A stretch of 64,000 bases of DNA from positions 6,448,001-6,512,000 of the forward strand of contig NZ_BHZC01000001.1 of assembly GCF_003865135.1 (NCBI RefSeq). The letters are read 5' to 3'. Made by a program: the position numbers and the translations under genes. The notes beneath the pieces were generated by a model, which saw only the letters and a program-made list of their open reading frames with translations, did no database searches and was not told the DNA's origin. This document shows positions 1-9,461 of this stretch, in pieces (within the stretch, counting starts at the first letter, position 1; every line of letters starts with the position of its first letter). This stretch comes from Streptomyces chrestomyceticus JCM 4735 (GTDB lineage: Bacteria > Actinomycetota > Actinomycetes > Streptomycetales > Streptomycetaceae).

Positions 1-1135
<1,135 letters not shown>

Positions 1136-1141
1136 CGGCGC

Positions 1142-1183
1142 GCCTGTGCTTCTCTGCCTACCCGCGAAGAGAGGAGCACAGGC
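1142..1183 (+). terminator. Hairpin terminator after cas6e
   Basis: A 14-bp stem (1142-1155 with 1170-1183, all paired, one G-U) and a 14-base loop, starting 6 bases after the cas6e stop. There is no T tract, which is usual for high-G+C actinobacterial terminators. It suggests that the cas operon ends here. Confidence 0.65.
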
Positions 1184-1474
1184 GGTTCGGCCGGTCCCCG
1201 TCGGTGTCATTCGCGCCGTCCGCCCACCCGAGGGACGCCAGCGTGATGTGAGAGGGGAGCGGTGTCGGGACCGGTCAGTGGTCCGCGTGCCGTGCGGCGT
1301 TCGTGTTCGAGGGGGTTTGCGGGGTGAACCACATGGTCAGCAGCTCAGCCGTGCTGTGACCTGATGGCGATTCGAACGGTCCGCCGGCCGGTTGCGTCCG
1401 ATGTGGTCCACGGGTGGCGGCCATAGCGTGAGCCCGCCTCTTGTCCGTACGCCGACGAGAAAGGAACGGGCGCC
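1184..1474. other. Intergenic stretch without recognisable gene
   Basis: No CRISPR repeat-spacer pattern, tRNA or convincing open frame was found between the cas6e hairpin and the small gene at 1475. The last ~15 bases hold an AAAGGAA ribosome binding site for that gene. Confidence 0.5.
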
Positions 1475-1597
1475 ATGGCGGTCGTCAACCTCATGATCCT
1501 TGAAGGGGACGAGCAGGAGCCCGAGGGCTGGACGAAGATCAGCAAGGACCTGAACGCGGGCGCGGGCGGGAAGTACGTGTACCTGCTGCACCTTTGA
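1475..1597 (+). CDS. Small MABP beta-prism repeat-like peptide (40 aa)
   Basis: A 40-residue frame with a good ribosome binding site (AAAGGAA, ~9 bases before ATG). The core GWTKISKDLNAGAGGKYVYL matches one repeat of the MABP (MVB12-associated) beta-prism fold, known from eukaryotic MVB12 proteins and some bacterial secreted or pore-forming proteins. The fold normally uses three such repeats. No signal peptide is seen. It could be a free-standing repeat that oligomerises, or a leftover from a larger gene; the clean start and stop favour an expressed small gene, but this is not proven. Confidence 0.5.
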   Translation: MAVVNLMILEGDEQEPEGWTKISKDLNAGAGGKYVYLLHL

Positions 1598-1665
1598 TCG
1601 GGCCGGTTCCGGGCGGGGCGGTGGTTGCCGTCCCGCCTTTCGCGCGGTGTGCCGGGGGCTGCGGC

Positions 1666-2022
1666 CTACGCTTCGCCGCCGGCCGTCCCCGCGCGGCACA
1701 GCAGGGCGGCGTGCAGGTCGAGGCGGTGGGGAAGGCGGGTCAGGTCGCGGCCGGTGAGGTGTTCTATGCGCTGGATGCGGTAGCGGACGGTGTTGACGTG
1801 AAGGCGGAGCGCGGCGGCGGTGCGGGACCACGAGGCGTCGTGGCGGAGGAAGACCTCCAGGGTGTGCAGCAGGGTGCCGGTCCTGTCGTGCTCGGGGAGG
1901 AGCGGGCGCAGGGTGCGGGCACTGAAGACGGCGCGGACGTCGGCGGGTACGGCGGACAGCAGCCGTTCGAGGGTGGCGGGGGCGGAGCTGCCTCCGGGGG
2001 CGGGTGGGGTGGTGTGCGGCAT
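1666..2022 (-). CDS. PucR-type C-terminal helix-turn-helix protein, short
   Basis: 118 residues containing only the PucR C-terminal DNA-binding module: [18 protein letters not shown], then [19 protein letters not shown] as the helix-turn-helix, and IEHLTGRDL. Full PucR/CdaR regulators have about 300 or more residues before this domain; here the upstream sequence is Pro/Thr-rich with no regulator features. It is divergent from the molybdenum hydroxylase gene at 2276, and PucR proteins commonly control purine catabolism, so the pairing makes sense. It may be a truncated relic or a minimal regulator. ATG at 2022 was chosen because homology begins soon after; the frame stays open to 2268. Confidence 0.6.
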   Translation of the reverse strand: MPHTTPPAPGGSSAPATLERLLSAVPADVRAVFSARTLRPLLPEHDRTGTLLHTLEVFLRHDASWSRTAAALRLHVNTVRYRIQRIEHLTGRDLTRLPHRLDLHAALLCRAGTAGGEA

Positions 2023-2151
2023 GGGGCGTGCTCCTCGTACCGTCCGGGCGCCGGGCGTAGGGCCCGGACCTTGCCGTGCGCACTCGCCAGGTGAGGGCGC
2101 GGAGAAGCATCGTAAATGCCAGGGGGGTGGGTGTGTAGTTGCGCTTATGCA

Positions 2152-2220
2152 GGGCGGGAGGGAGGGGAGGGGGAAGGGGGCGAGGAGGGGATGGGGTGAG
2201 GTGGGGTGGAGTGGTGGGGG
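2152..2220 (+). other. G-quadruplex-prone G tract upstream of molybdenum hydroxylase
   Basis: The + strand carries at least six runs of three to five G separated by one or two bases between 2152 and 2180, then more G runs to 2220. This matches a canonical intramolecular G-quadruplex pattern. It lies 55-125 bases before the ATG of the hydroxylase gene, on its coding strand. Confidence 0.5.
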
Positions 2221-2275
2221 TGTGTTGTGTGCGTGGCGGCGGCTGTTGGAGAGGGGTGCTTGTTTCACTCGGGGG

Positions 2276-5200
2276 ATGGATTTGCATGAGGTGCGGGAGG
2301 TTCTGGAGGTTGGGGAGAGCGGGGAGGTTCCGGGGGCGAGGGGACGTCCCGGGTGGCGGGCGGGTGATGCCTGGCTGGGGGGCGGTACGTACCTCTTTTC
2401 CGTGCCTCAGCCGGGGGTGCGGCGGCTGCTGGATCTGAGCCGGGTGGGCTGGGAACCGTTTCGGTGGCTACCGGACGGTGCGCTGGAGATCGCGGCTACG
2501 TGCACTGTTGCTGAGGTGTCCCGGTTCGGGAGGAGCGGCGGCGGTGGTGGCGGCTGTAGTAGTAGCGGCATCGGTGGGTCGTCGGTGGGGGTGCTCTTCG
2601 AGCAGTGTTGCCGTGCCTTTCTGGCCTCGTTCAAGATTTGGAACACGGCCACCGTCGGCGGGAACCTGTGCCTCGCGCTGCCCGCCGCGCCGATGGTCTC
2701 CCTTACGGCGGCGCTGGACGGCACCTGCCTGCTGCTGGCCGTGGACGGGACGGAGCGGCGACTGCCTGTGACGGACCTCGTCACCGGCGCCGGGCGCAAC
2801 GCGCTGACGGAGGGCGAGTTGCTGCGCTCGGTCACGTTGCCGGCCCGCGCGCTGGAGTGTCGTACGGCGTTCCGGCAGACGTCGCTGTACGGGCTCGGGC
2901 GCTCCGCCGCGCTGCTGATCGGGACGCGGGACCCGGTGGACGGGGCGTTCACCCTGACGATCACCGCCGCCACCGTACGGCCGGTGCGGCTGCGGTTCCC
3001 GGAGCCGCCGTCCGCATCCGAGCTGCGCGCGGCGATCGGACGGGCCGTACCGGACGACGGATGGTTCGACGACGTGCACGGGCTGCCCGAGTGGCGGCGG
3101 CACATGACGTATCGGATGGGGGAGGAGATTCGGGAGGAGTTGGGGGCGGAGGCGGGGGTGGAAGCGGGGGCGGCTTCGCAGGCTCTGGTTCGGTCGGGTG
3201 TTCCGCTCCCGTCCGCGTCCGTACGTCCGCGCCTCTGTGCTTCCTTCCGCGCCGAGGTCAACGGCATCCCCACCCACACCGCACCCCGCCCCGGCCAGTG
3301 CCTGCGCACCTACCTGCGCGAGCGTGGCTGCCTCGGCGTCAAGAAGGGGTGTGACGCCGGGGATTGCGGGGCGTGCACGGTGCACGTGGACGGTGAGCCC
3401 GTGCACAGTTGCGTGTATCCGGCCGTACGCGGCGAGGGGCGGTCGATCACGACCATCGAAGGGCTGGCCGATGTCGATGCCGATGCCGATGCGGAGATGG
3501 AGCCTGAGGCGGGTGGTCGGCTGCATCCCGTACAGCGGCAGTTCCTGGAGGCGCAGGGGTTTCAGTGCGGGTTCTGTACCGCCGGGTTCGTGATGACGGC
3601 TGCCGTGCTCGACGAGGGGCTGCTCGCCGATCTGCCGCGCGCCTTCAAGGGAAACCTGTGCCGCTGTACCGGTTACCGGGCCATCGAGGATGCCGTACGG
3701 GGCGTCCGGCACATCGAGGAACCTGCGGCGGCGGCCGCCATCGGCCGCAACGCGCCCGCATCCGGCGGCCGAGAGGTGGTCACCGGCACGGCCCGCTACA
3801 CCTTCGACCTCGGTGCAGATATCGACATCGATTCCGGTGCCCTGTCCGGCCTCCTGCACATGAAGCTGCTGCGGTCGCCGCACGCCCACGCCCGGATCAT
3901 CGCCATCGACACCCGGGCCGCGCTGCGGGTGCCGGGCGTGCACGCGGTCTTCACCCACCACGACGCCCCTGACCGCCGCTTCTCCACCGCTCAGCACGAG
4001 CATCCCGAAGACGATCCGCACGACACCCGGCTGCTGGACGACACGGTCCGCCATGTGGGTCAGCGGGTAGCCGCGGTGGTCGCGGACAGTGAGGCGGCGG
4101 CGGAGGAGGGCTGTCGCCGTGTCGAGGTGACGTACGAGGTGCTGCCCGCGGTCCTCACCCCGGAGGAGGCGATGCTGCCGGGTGCCCCCGTGGTGTACGT
4201 CAAGGGGTCCGCGGAGCTGTCCGGGGCCAATGTGGCGGGTGAGGTGCATGGGGAGATCGGAGATGTGAAGCGCGGGTTCGCGGCGGCCGACGCGGTGTAC
4301 GAGGAGACCTTTCGCACGCCGCGGGCGCAGCACGCGAGTCTGGAGACGCATGGCGCGGTCGCCTATTTCGAGGGCAGCGGACCGGACGGCCGGCGGCTGG
4401 TCGTCCGTACCAGTACGCAGGTGCCGTACCTCGTGCGCCGCTCCCTCTGCTCGCTGCTGGACCTGCCGTCCGAGGCGGTACGGGTCGTCGCGGGGCGGGT
4501 CGGCGGTGCGTTCGGCGGGAAGCAGGAGATGCTCGTCGAGGACGTCGTGGCGCTGGCGGCGTTGCGGACCGGGCGGCCGGTCAAGCTGGAGTTCACCCGG
4601 GCCGAGCAGTTCCACGGCGCGACGACGCGGCACCCGTTCACCGTACGGGTCAAGGCCGGCGCGCGCCGGGACGGGACCCTGACCGCGCTCCAGTTGCACG
4701 TGGTGTCCGACACCGGCGCGTACGGCAACCACGCCCGGACCGTCCTGTCGCACGGGTGCGGTGACGCCCTGGCCCTCTACCGCTGCCCGAACAAGAAGGC
4801 GGACGGTTTCGCCGTCCACACCCACACCGTCCCCGCCGGTGCCTTCCGCGGGTACGGGCTCGGGCAGGTCGTCTTCGCGCTGGAAAGCGCGCTCGACGAG
4901 CTGGCGCGGCGGCTGGGCATCGATCCGCTGCTGTTGCGGGAGCACAATGTGGTGCGGCCCGGCGACGCGCTGGAGACGGTGGTGGACGGGGTGACCGATC
5001 TGCGCATCGGGAGTTATGGGCTGGATGTGTGTCTGAGGAGGCTGCGGAAGGCTTCCGCGTCGGCAGAGCCGAAAGGGGCGGACGGGCTGGACGGGTCGGA
5101 AGGGGTGAATGGACCGGATGGACCGGATGGGTCGGAGGCGCCCCCTGGGTGGCTGATCGGCCACGGCAGCGCCGTATCGATGATCGCCGCAGCCGGGCCG

Positions 5201-6073
5201 GGCGGGCACTTCGCCGACGCCCGGATCACCCTCACCGCCGACGGCACGTACGAACTGGCCGTCGGATCGATCGAATCCGGCAGCGGCACCACCACCGCAC
5301 TGCGCCAGATCGCCGCCGCCGAGCTCGGCACCACGAGTGCGCGGATCGCCGTACGGCAGGCGGACACCGACGCGGTCGGGCACGACACCGGCGCCTTCGG
5401 CTCGGCCGGGACCGTGGTCGGGGGAGAGGCGGTGCTGCGGGCGGCGCGGGCCTTGGCGGGGCTGGTACGGGACCGGGCCGCGCGCGGGGGCGGCGACGGG
5501 CCGCTGACCGGGTACGGCCACGCCACCGGGACGCCGCGCACGGTCGCCTTCAACGCGCACTGGTTCCGCGTCGCGGTCGACCCGGACAGCGGGGAGATCC
5601 GCATCCTGCGCAGCGTGCACGTGGCGGACGCGGGCACGGTGATCAACCCCATGCAGTGCCGGGGGCAGGTCGAGGGCGGGGTGGCGCAGGCACTGGGGGC
5701 GGCGCTCTTCGAGGACGTACGGCTGGACGGGCGCGGCGCGGTGTGCACCGCGGCGTTCCGCGAGTACCGGCTGCCGGCCTTCGCGGACGTGCCCCGTACC
5801 GAGGTGTACCTCACAGAGACGTCCGACACGATCGGCCCGGCGGGCGCGAAGTCGATGAGTGAGAGCCCCTTCAATCCGGTCGCGCCGGCCCTGGCCAACG
5901 CGCTCCGCGCCGCCACCGGGGTGCGCTTCACCCGGCTGCCGCTGACCCGGGACCGGGTGTGGCGGGAGCTGGCGCGAGGGGGCCGGGGACGCCGCCGTAC
6001 GGGCGAGGAAATTCATATGGATAGGACGGCGTTTGCTGGGCAGGGGTGCGGGACGGTCCGGCGTGCGGAATAG
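2276..6073 (+). CDS. Xanthine dehydrogenase/aldehyde oxidase-family molybdenum hydroxylase, FAD-FeS-Mo fusion
   Basis: 1265 residues combining all three parts of a xanthine dehydrogenase-type enzyme. An FAD domain is first (~residues 30-290: [25 protein letters not shown]). A 2Fe-2S domain with two clusters follows (~325-475: [18 protein letters not shown], then QCGFCTAGF and GNLCRCTGY). The molybdopterin domain fills the rest ([15 protein letters not shown]). The catalytic Glu is in the late SMSESPFNP loop, where most relatives read GVGES. Substrate is unknown; a purine or aldehyde is likely. Ser/Gly, Asp/Ala and Gly/Asp repeat linkers sit between domains. ATG 2276 begins the homologous region; no clear ribosome binding site is seen. 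Confidence 0.85.
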   Translation: MDLHEVREVLEVGESGEVPGARGRPGWRAGDAWLGGGTYLFSVPQPGVRRLLDLSRVGWEPFRWLPDGALEIAATCTVAEVSRFGRSGGGGGGCSSSGIGGSSVGVLFEQCCRAFLASFKIWNTATVGGNLCLALPAAPMVSLTAALDGTCLLLAVDGTERRLPVTDLVTGAGRNALTEGELLRSVTLPARALECRTAFRQTSLYGLGRSAALLIGTRDPVDGAFTLTITAATVRPVRLRFPEPPSASELRAAIGRAVPDDGWFDDVHGLPEWRRHMTYRMGEEIREELGAEAGVEAGAASQALVRSGVPLPSASVRPRLCASFRAEVNGIPTHTAPRPGQCLRTYLRERGCLGVKKGCDAGDCGACTVHVDGEPVHSCVYPAVRGEGRSITTIEGLADVDADADAEMEPEAGGRLHPVQRQFLEAQGFQCGFCTAGFVMTAAVLDEGLLADLPRAFKGNLCRCTGYRAIEDAVRGVRHIEEPAAAAAIGRNAPASGGREVVTGTARYTFDLGADIDIDSGALSGLLHMKLLRSPHAHARIIAIDTRAALRVPGVHAVFTHHDAPDRRFSTAQHEHPEDDPHDTRLLDDTVRHVGQRVAAVVADSEAAAEEGCRRVEVTYEVLPAVLTPEEAMLPGAPVVYVKGSAELSGANVAGEVHGEIGDVKRGFAAADAVYEETFRTPRAQHASLETHGAVAYFEGSGPDGRRLVVRTSTQVPYLVRRSLCSLLDLPSEAVRVVAGRVGGAFGGKQEMLVEDVVALAALRTGRPVKLEFTRAEQFHGATTRHPFTVRVKAGARRDGTLTALQLHVVSDTGAYGNHARTVLSHGCGDALALYRCPNKKADGFAVHTHTVPAGAFRGYGLGQVVFALESALDELARRLGIDPLLLREHNVVRPGDALETVVDGVTDLRIGSYGLDVCLRRLRKASASAEPKGADGLDGSEGVNGPDGPDGSEAPPGWLIGHGSAVSMIAAAGPGGHFADARITLTADGTYELAVGSIESGSGTTTALRQIAAAELGTTSARIAVRQADTDAVGHDTGAFGSAGTVVGGEAVLRAARALAGLVRDRAARGGGDGPLTGYGHATGTPRTVAFNAHWFRVAVDPDSGEIRILRSVHVADAGTVINPMQCRGQVEGGVAQALGAALFEDVRLDGRGAVCTAAFREYRLPAFADVPRTEVYLTETSDTIGPAGAKSMSESPFNPVAPALANALRAATGVRFTRLPLTRDRVWRELARGGRGRRRTGEEIHMDRTAFAGQGCGTVRRAE

Positions 6074-6141
6074 GGCGGGCGATGAGCCCGTTGTCGCAGC
6101 GGGACCGAGAAGAGACCGGAACCGGAAGCAGGGAAGTACGC

Positions 6142-6543
6142 ATGAGCACGGTAGAGCTCACCAAGGACAACTTCGACGAGATCGTCTCCGGCAACGATTT
6201 CGTCCTGATCGATTTCTGGGCCGAGTGGTGCGGCCCGTGCAAGCAGTTCGGCCCGGTTTTCGAACGGTCGTCCGACAAGAACGACGACCTGGTCTACGCG
6301 AAGGTCGACACGGAGGCGCAGCCCGAGCTGGCGGCCGCCTTCCAGATCCAGTCGATCCCGACCGTGATGATCGTCCGCGAGAACATCGCGGTGTTCTCGC
6401 AGCCCGGCGCGCTGCCGGAGGAGGCCCTGGAGGACGTCATCGGCCAGGCTCGCAACCTGGACATGGACGAGGTCCGCGCCTCCGTCGAAGAGGCCCAGAA
6501 GCAGGAGGCCCAGAAGCAGGAGGGGCAGGCCGCCGGTGAGTGA
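6142..6543 (+). CDS. trxA: Thioredoxin
   Basis: 133 residues, a classic cytoplasmic thioredoxin that reduces protein disulfides. The active site WCGPC is at residues ~32-36, preceded by LIDFWAEW; the cis-proline loop is SIPTVMIV. After the normal ~110-residue fold comes an acidic, Gln-rich tail with the imperfect repeat QKQEAQKQEGQ. ATG 6142 has GGGAAG upstream. The stop overlaps the GTG start of the next gene by 8 bases, so the two form an operon. Confidence 0.93.
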   Translation: MSTVELTKDNFDEIVSGNDFVLIDFWAEWCGPCKQFGPVFERSSDKNDDLVYAKVDTEAQPELAAAFQIQSIPTVMIVRENIAVFSQPGALPEEALEDVIGQARNLDMDEVRASVEEAQKQEAQKQEGQAAGE

Positions 6544-7132
6544 ACTGCTCCTGATCCGCCACGGCGAGACGGAGTGGAGCAGATCGGGGCAGCACACGAG
6601 CTGGACCGATCTGCCGCTCACCGCCCGCGGTGAGGAGCAGGCCCGCTCCCTGCGGCCGGTGCTGGCCGGCCGGAAGATCGGCGCGGTGCTCTCCAGCCCG
6701 TTGCAGCGGGCCCGGCGGACCGCCGAGCTGGCCGGTCTGCCGGAGCCGCAGGTCGACGCCGACCTGGTCGAATGGGACTACGGCGGGTACGAGGGGATCT
6801 CCACCGACGAGATCCACCGGACCCGGCCCGACTGGTTCCTGTTCACCGACGGTGTGACCGCCGGGCCCCCGGAACACCCGGGCGAGTCGCCCGAGCAGGT
6901 CGGCGCGCGCGCCGACCGGGTGCTCGCCCGTATCGAGGAACAGTTGCGCATGGCGGACGGCGATGTGGTGCTGGTCGGCCACGGGCACTTCCAGCGGGTG
7001 CTGACGGCCCGTCGGCTGGGCCTGCCGGCGTCGGCGGGCGCGCTGTTCACCTTCGAGACGGGCACGGTGGGCATCCTCGGCGAGGAGCACGGGCGGCCCG
7101 CGGTGGTGGGGTGGAACACCCGGACGCTGTGA
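6536..7132 (+). CDS. Histidine phosphatase family protein
   Basis: 198 residues of the phosphoglycerate mutase-like histidine phosphatase superfamily. The phospho-accepting His is in LIRHGETEW at the N-terminus, the substrate-clamping Arg in SSPLQRARRT, the acid/base Glu in VEWDYGGYEG, and the second catalytic His in VLVGHGHFQR. It begins with GTG inside the thioredoxin gene. The substrate cannot be read from sequence; such proteins in actinobacteria act on sugar phosphates, nucleotides or acid phosphatase substrates. Confidence 0.85.
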   Translation: MSELLLIRHGETEWSRSGQHTSWTDLPLTARGEEQARSLRPVLAGRKIGAVLSSPLQRARRTAELAGLPEPQVDADLVEWDYGGYEGISTDEIHRTRPDWFLFTDGVTAGPPEHPGESPEQVGARADRVLARIEEQLRMADGDVVLVGHGHFQRVLTARRLGLPASAGALFTFETGTVGILGEEHGRPAVVGWNTRTL

Positions 7133-7215
7133 GGGGCGGGGGCGGGGCGACCGGCTGAAAGGCCCGCCTCTCGGGGCTCTCGGTCGGCCCGGCCGTACCC
7201 GTACCGCCCGGCCCC

Positions 7216-8247
7216 TCAGGTGGCCATCGGATCGAGGTGCAGGGGCTCCACCTTGCCCTCGATCATGGCGCCCAGCCCCAGCACCGCACAGGTGTCCGGC
7301 CGGTCCGCGATGTGCACCGGCATGGTCGTGGCCTGCCGGATCATCGACTGCAGGCCGGGAATCAGCGCGCTGCCGCCCGCCAGCATGATCCCGCGCTCGC
7401 CCAGGTCCGCCACCAGGTCCGGCGGGCAGCGCCGCAGCACCGACCCGATCCCGTCCAGGATGGTGGTCAGCGGTGAGGCGATGGCCCGCTGGACCGGTTC
7501 GGTCTCGACCATGACCGAACGGGCCAGCCCGCTGACCACGTCCCGGCCGTGCACCTCGGTCGGCCCCGCCGCCAGGTCGCCGTCGCTGGAGAGCATCAGG
7601 TGCAGCGGCCGTACGGACTGACCCGGCAGCAGCAGCTTGTGCTGGAGCCGCAGGTGCTGGACGACGGCGTGGTCGATGGCGTTGCCGCCCACCGAGACGG
7701 TCTCCGCCGCCACGATCGAACCGAGCGAGAGCACCGCGATCTGCGTGGTCCCCGCGCCGCACACCACGATCATGGTGGCTTCGGGCTGCTCCACCGGCAG
7801 GTCGCAGCCGACCGCCGCGGCGACCAGCGTGTCGACCATCTCCACCCGGCGGGCCCCGATCCCGTTCAGGGTCTCCACCGCGGCCCGCTGCGCCAGCGGC
7901 TCACTGCCGTACGGCAGGCAGATCGCGGCCCGCATGGTGGGTCTGCGCCGCCACGCCTTGCGCAGCCGGTCGTCGATCAGGTTGCGCAGCAGCCGCTGGG
8001 CCATGTCGATGTCCACGACGGTGCCGCCGGCGACCGGGCGCACGACGCGGATGTGGTCCGGCGTGCGGCCGTCCATCACCTCGGCGCGGTCCCCGACGGC
8101 GATCAGCGCGCCGGTGCGGATGTTGACGGCCGCGACGGTCGGCTGGTCCACCGCCAGGCCCTGGTTCTTGATGTACATCCGGGTGCGGGCCGCGCCCAGG
8201 TCGACGGCGACCGAGCAACGGAGCAACTGTGCCAGGCTGGCGGTCAT
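7216..8247 (-). CDS. MreB/Mbl-family rod-shape-determining protein
   Basis: 343 residues of the bacterial actin family. Phosphate 1 motif is SVAVDLGAARTRMYI (residues ~12-26), the phosphate 2 region is MIVVCGAGTTQIAVL, and the C-terminal adenosine motif is GIMLAGGSALIPGL. These filaments guide wall synthesis at the membrane; in Streptomyces MreB and Mbl act mainly in spore wall maturation. There are no mreC or mreD genes beside it, and several positions differ from consensus MreB (for example GAART for GTANT), so this is a divergent paralogue of Mbl type rather than the mre-cluster gene. Confidence 0.85.
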   Translation of the reverse strand: MTASLAQLLRCSVAVDLGAARTRMYIKNQGLAVDQPTVAAVNIRTGALIAVGDRAEVMDGRTPDHIRVVRPVAGGTVVDIDMAQRLLRNLIDDRLRKAWRRRPTMRAAICLPYGSEPLAQRAAVETLNGIGARRVEMVDTLVAAAVGCDLPVEQPEATMIVVCGAGTTQIAVLSLGSIVAAETVSVGGNAIDHAVVQHLRLQHKLLLPGQSVRPLHLMLSSDGDLAAGPTEVHGRDVVSGLARSVMVETEPVQRAIASPLTTILDGIGSVLRRCPPDLVADLGERGIMLAGGSALIPGLQSMIRQATTMPVHIADRPDTCAVLGLGAMIEGKVEPLHLDPMAT

Positions 8248-8395
8248 GGATGGTGCCTCCCCGGGGAGCGTTCGGCAGTACGGGCCGAGTGGCCGCCGGC
8301 GGCCACTCGTGATCCATCGTGTGCCAACGGGTCGTCAGGTGCGCGCTGGGGAGGTCCGGTTGGGGGACACCGGGGCCTGAGGGGCGGGGGTGCCG

Positions 8396-9400
8396 CTAGA
8401 CGCCGGAGGGCGGCGGGGCCGTGGAGCGCCGTGCGGCGTCCAGCAGCCGGTCGCCCAGATCGTGCAAGTAAGCGATCAGTTCCGGCGGTTCGTGCACCTC
8501 GAAGGGGACGCCCAGCAGGCCGAGCCGGAACGCGAGCCAGTCCAGCGCGTCCCCTCCCGTACGCAGCAGGCAGGAGTCCGGGGTGAGCGGCTCCAGGAGG
8601 CCGGTGCCCTCGGGGAGCCGCGCGGTCGCGTCCTCCAGGGTGGTGTGCAGCGTGACCAGCGCCCGGTGCCGCGCGCGATGGCTGGTGACGGATTCGGCGA
8701 CGAACGCGGCGGCGTCCGGAGTGGGCGGCCGGCGGTCCGGTACGCAGCGGGCCCCGGTGAGCCGCGGGCCGTCGATCCGGTCCGCCCGGTACGTACGCCA
8801 GTCCGCGCGGTCCAGGTCGTACGCGACGAGATACCACCGCTGGTCCGCGCTGACCAGGCGGTACGGCTCGGCGTGCCGCCTGCTCGGGGCGCCGTCCGCC
8901 GCCGCGTACCCGAAGCGCACCCGCTCGCGGCGGCGGCACGCGGTGGCGAGGGCGGTCAGCACGGCCGGGTCGGTGGCGGGGGCCTCGCCGCCGCCGGTGA
9001 GCAGGCCGTAGAGCGGGACGGTGGCCTCCTGGAGGGCGGTGACCCGGTCCCGCAGCCGGGCGGGCAGCACCTGTTCCAGCTTGGCCAGCGCCCGTACGGA
9101 GGTCTCCGCCACGTCGGCGACCGTCCCGCCCGCCGCGGCGTGCAGGCCCACGGCGATGGCGACGGCCTCCTCGTCGTCCAGGAGGAGCGGCGGCATCGCG
9201 GTGCCGGAGGCGAGGCGGTAGCCGCCGACGGCGCCGATGGCCGCGTCCACGGGGTAGCCGAGGCCGCGCAGCCGGTCGATGTCGCGGCGGACCGTGCGCG
9301 GGCTGACGCCCAGCCGTCCGGCCAGTTCGGTGCCGGTCCGCTCGCGGCCGGTCTGGAGGAGCGTGAGCAGCTTCAGGAGGCGCGCCGGGGTGTCGCTCAT
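8396..9400 (-). CDS. YafY-type WYL-domain transcriptional regulator
   Basis: 334 residues. The N-terminal winged helix-turn-helix (RLLKLLTLLQ, LAGRLGVSPRTVRRDIDRLRGLGYPV) matches the HTH_11 type. The WYL effector domain lies at ~150-230 (PYRLVSADQRWYLVAYDLDRADWRTYRADRI), followed by the WCX C-terminal part. WYL regulators answer to small ligands or nucleic acid, often in DNA damage responses. It is divergent from the UvrA-like gene with 61 bases between starts, so control of that gene is the natural guess. Confidence 0.85.
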   Translation of the reverse strand: MSDTPARLLKLLTLLQTGRERTGTELAGRLGVSPRTVRRDIDRLRGLGYPVDAAIGAVGGYRLASGTAMPPLLLDDEEAVAIAVGLHAAAGGTVADVAETSVRALAKLEQVLPARLRDRVTALQEATVPLYGLLTGGGEAPATDPAVLTALATACRRRERVRFGYAAADGAPSRRHAEPYRLVSADQRWYLVAYDLDRADWRTYRADRIDGPRLTGARCVPDRRPPTPDAAAFVAESVTSHRARHRALVTLHTTLEDATARLPEGTGLLEPLTPDSCLLRTGGDALDWLAFRLGLLGVPFEVHEPPELIAYLHDLGDRLLDAARRSTAPPPSGV

Positions 9401-9449
9401 GGTCCCAGGGTGCCGCAGAAGGCGGCCATGTTCTGACCTAATTCGTTCC

Positions 9450-9461
9450 TAGCGTGGCCGT
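9450..9461 (+). promoter_or_regulatory. -10 element for leaderless uvrA-like mRNA
   Basis: TAGCGT at 9450-9455 lies 6 bases before ATG 9462, the spacing of a leaderless transcript starting at the A of the start codon. No ribosome binding site lies upstream. The -35 region is weak. Confidence 0.5.

Noticed and set aside
1184..1474. Possible CRISPR array after cas6e
   Set aside because: No repeated 28-29-base unit or regular spacing could be found by eye.
2468..6016. Very long open frame on the minus strand opposite the molybdenum hydroxylase
   Set aside because: It is a codon-bias shadow: composition is Arg/Pro/Gly-rich with no recognisable domain, while the + strand encodes a complete enzyme.
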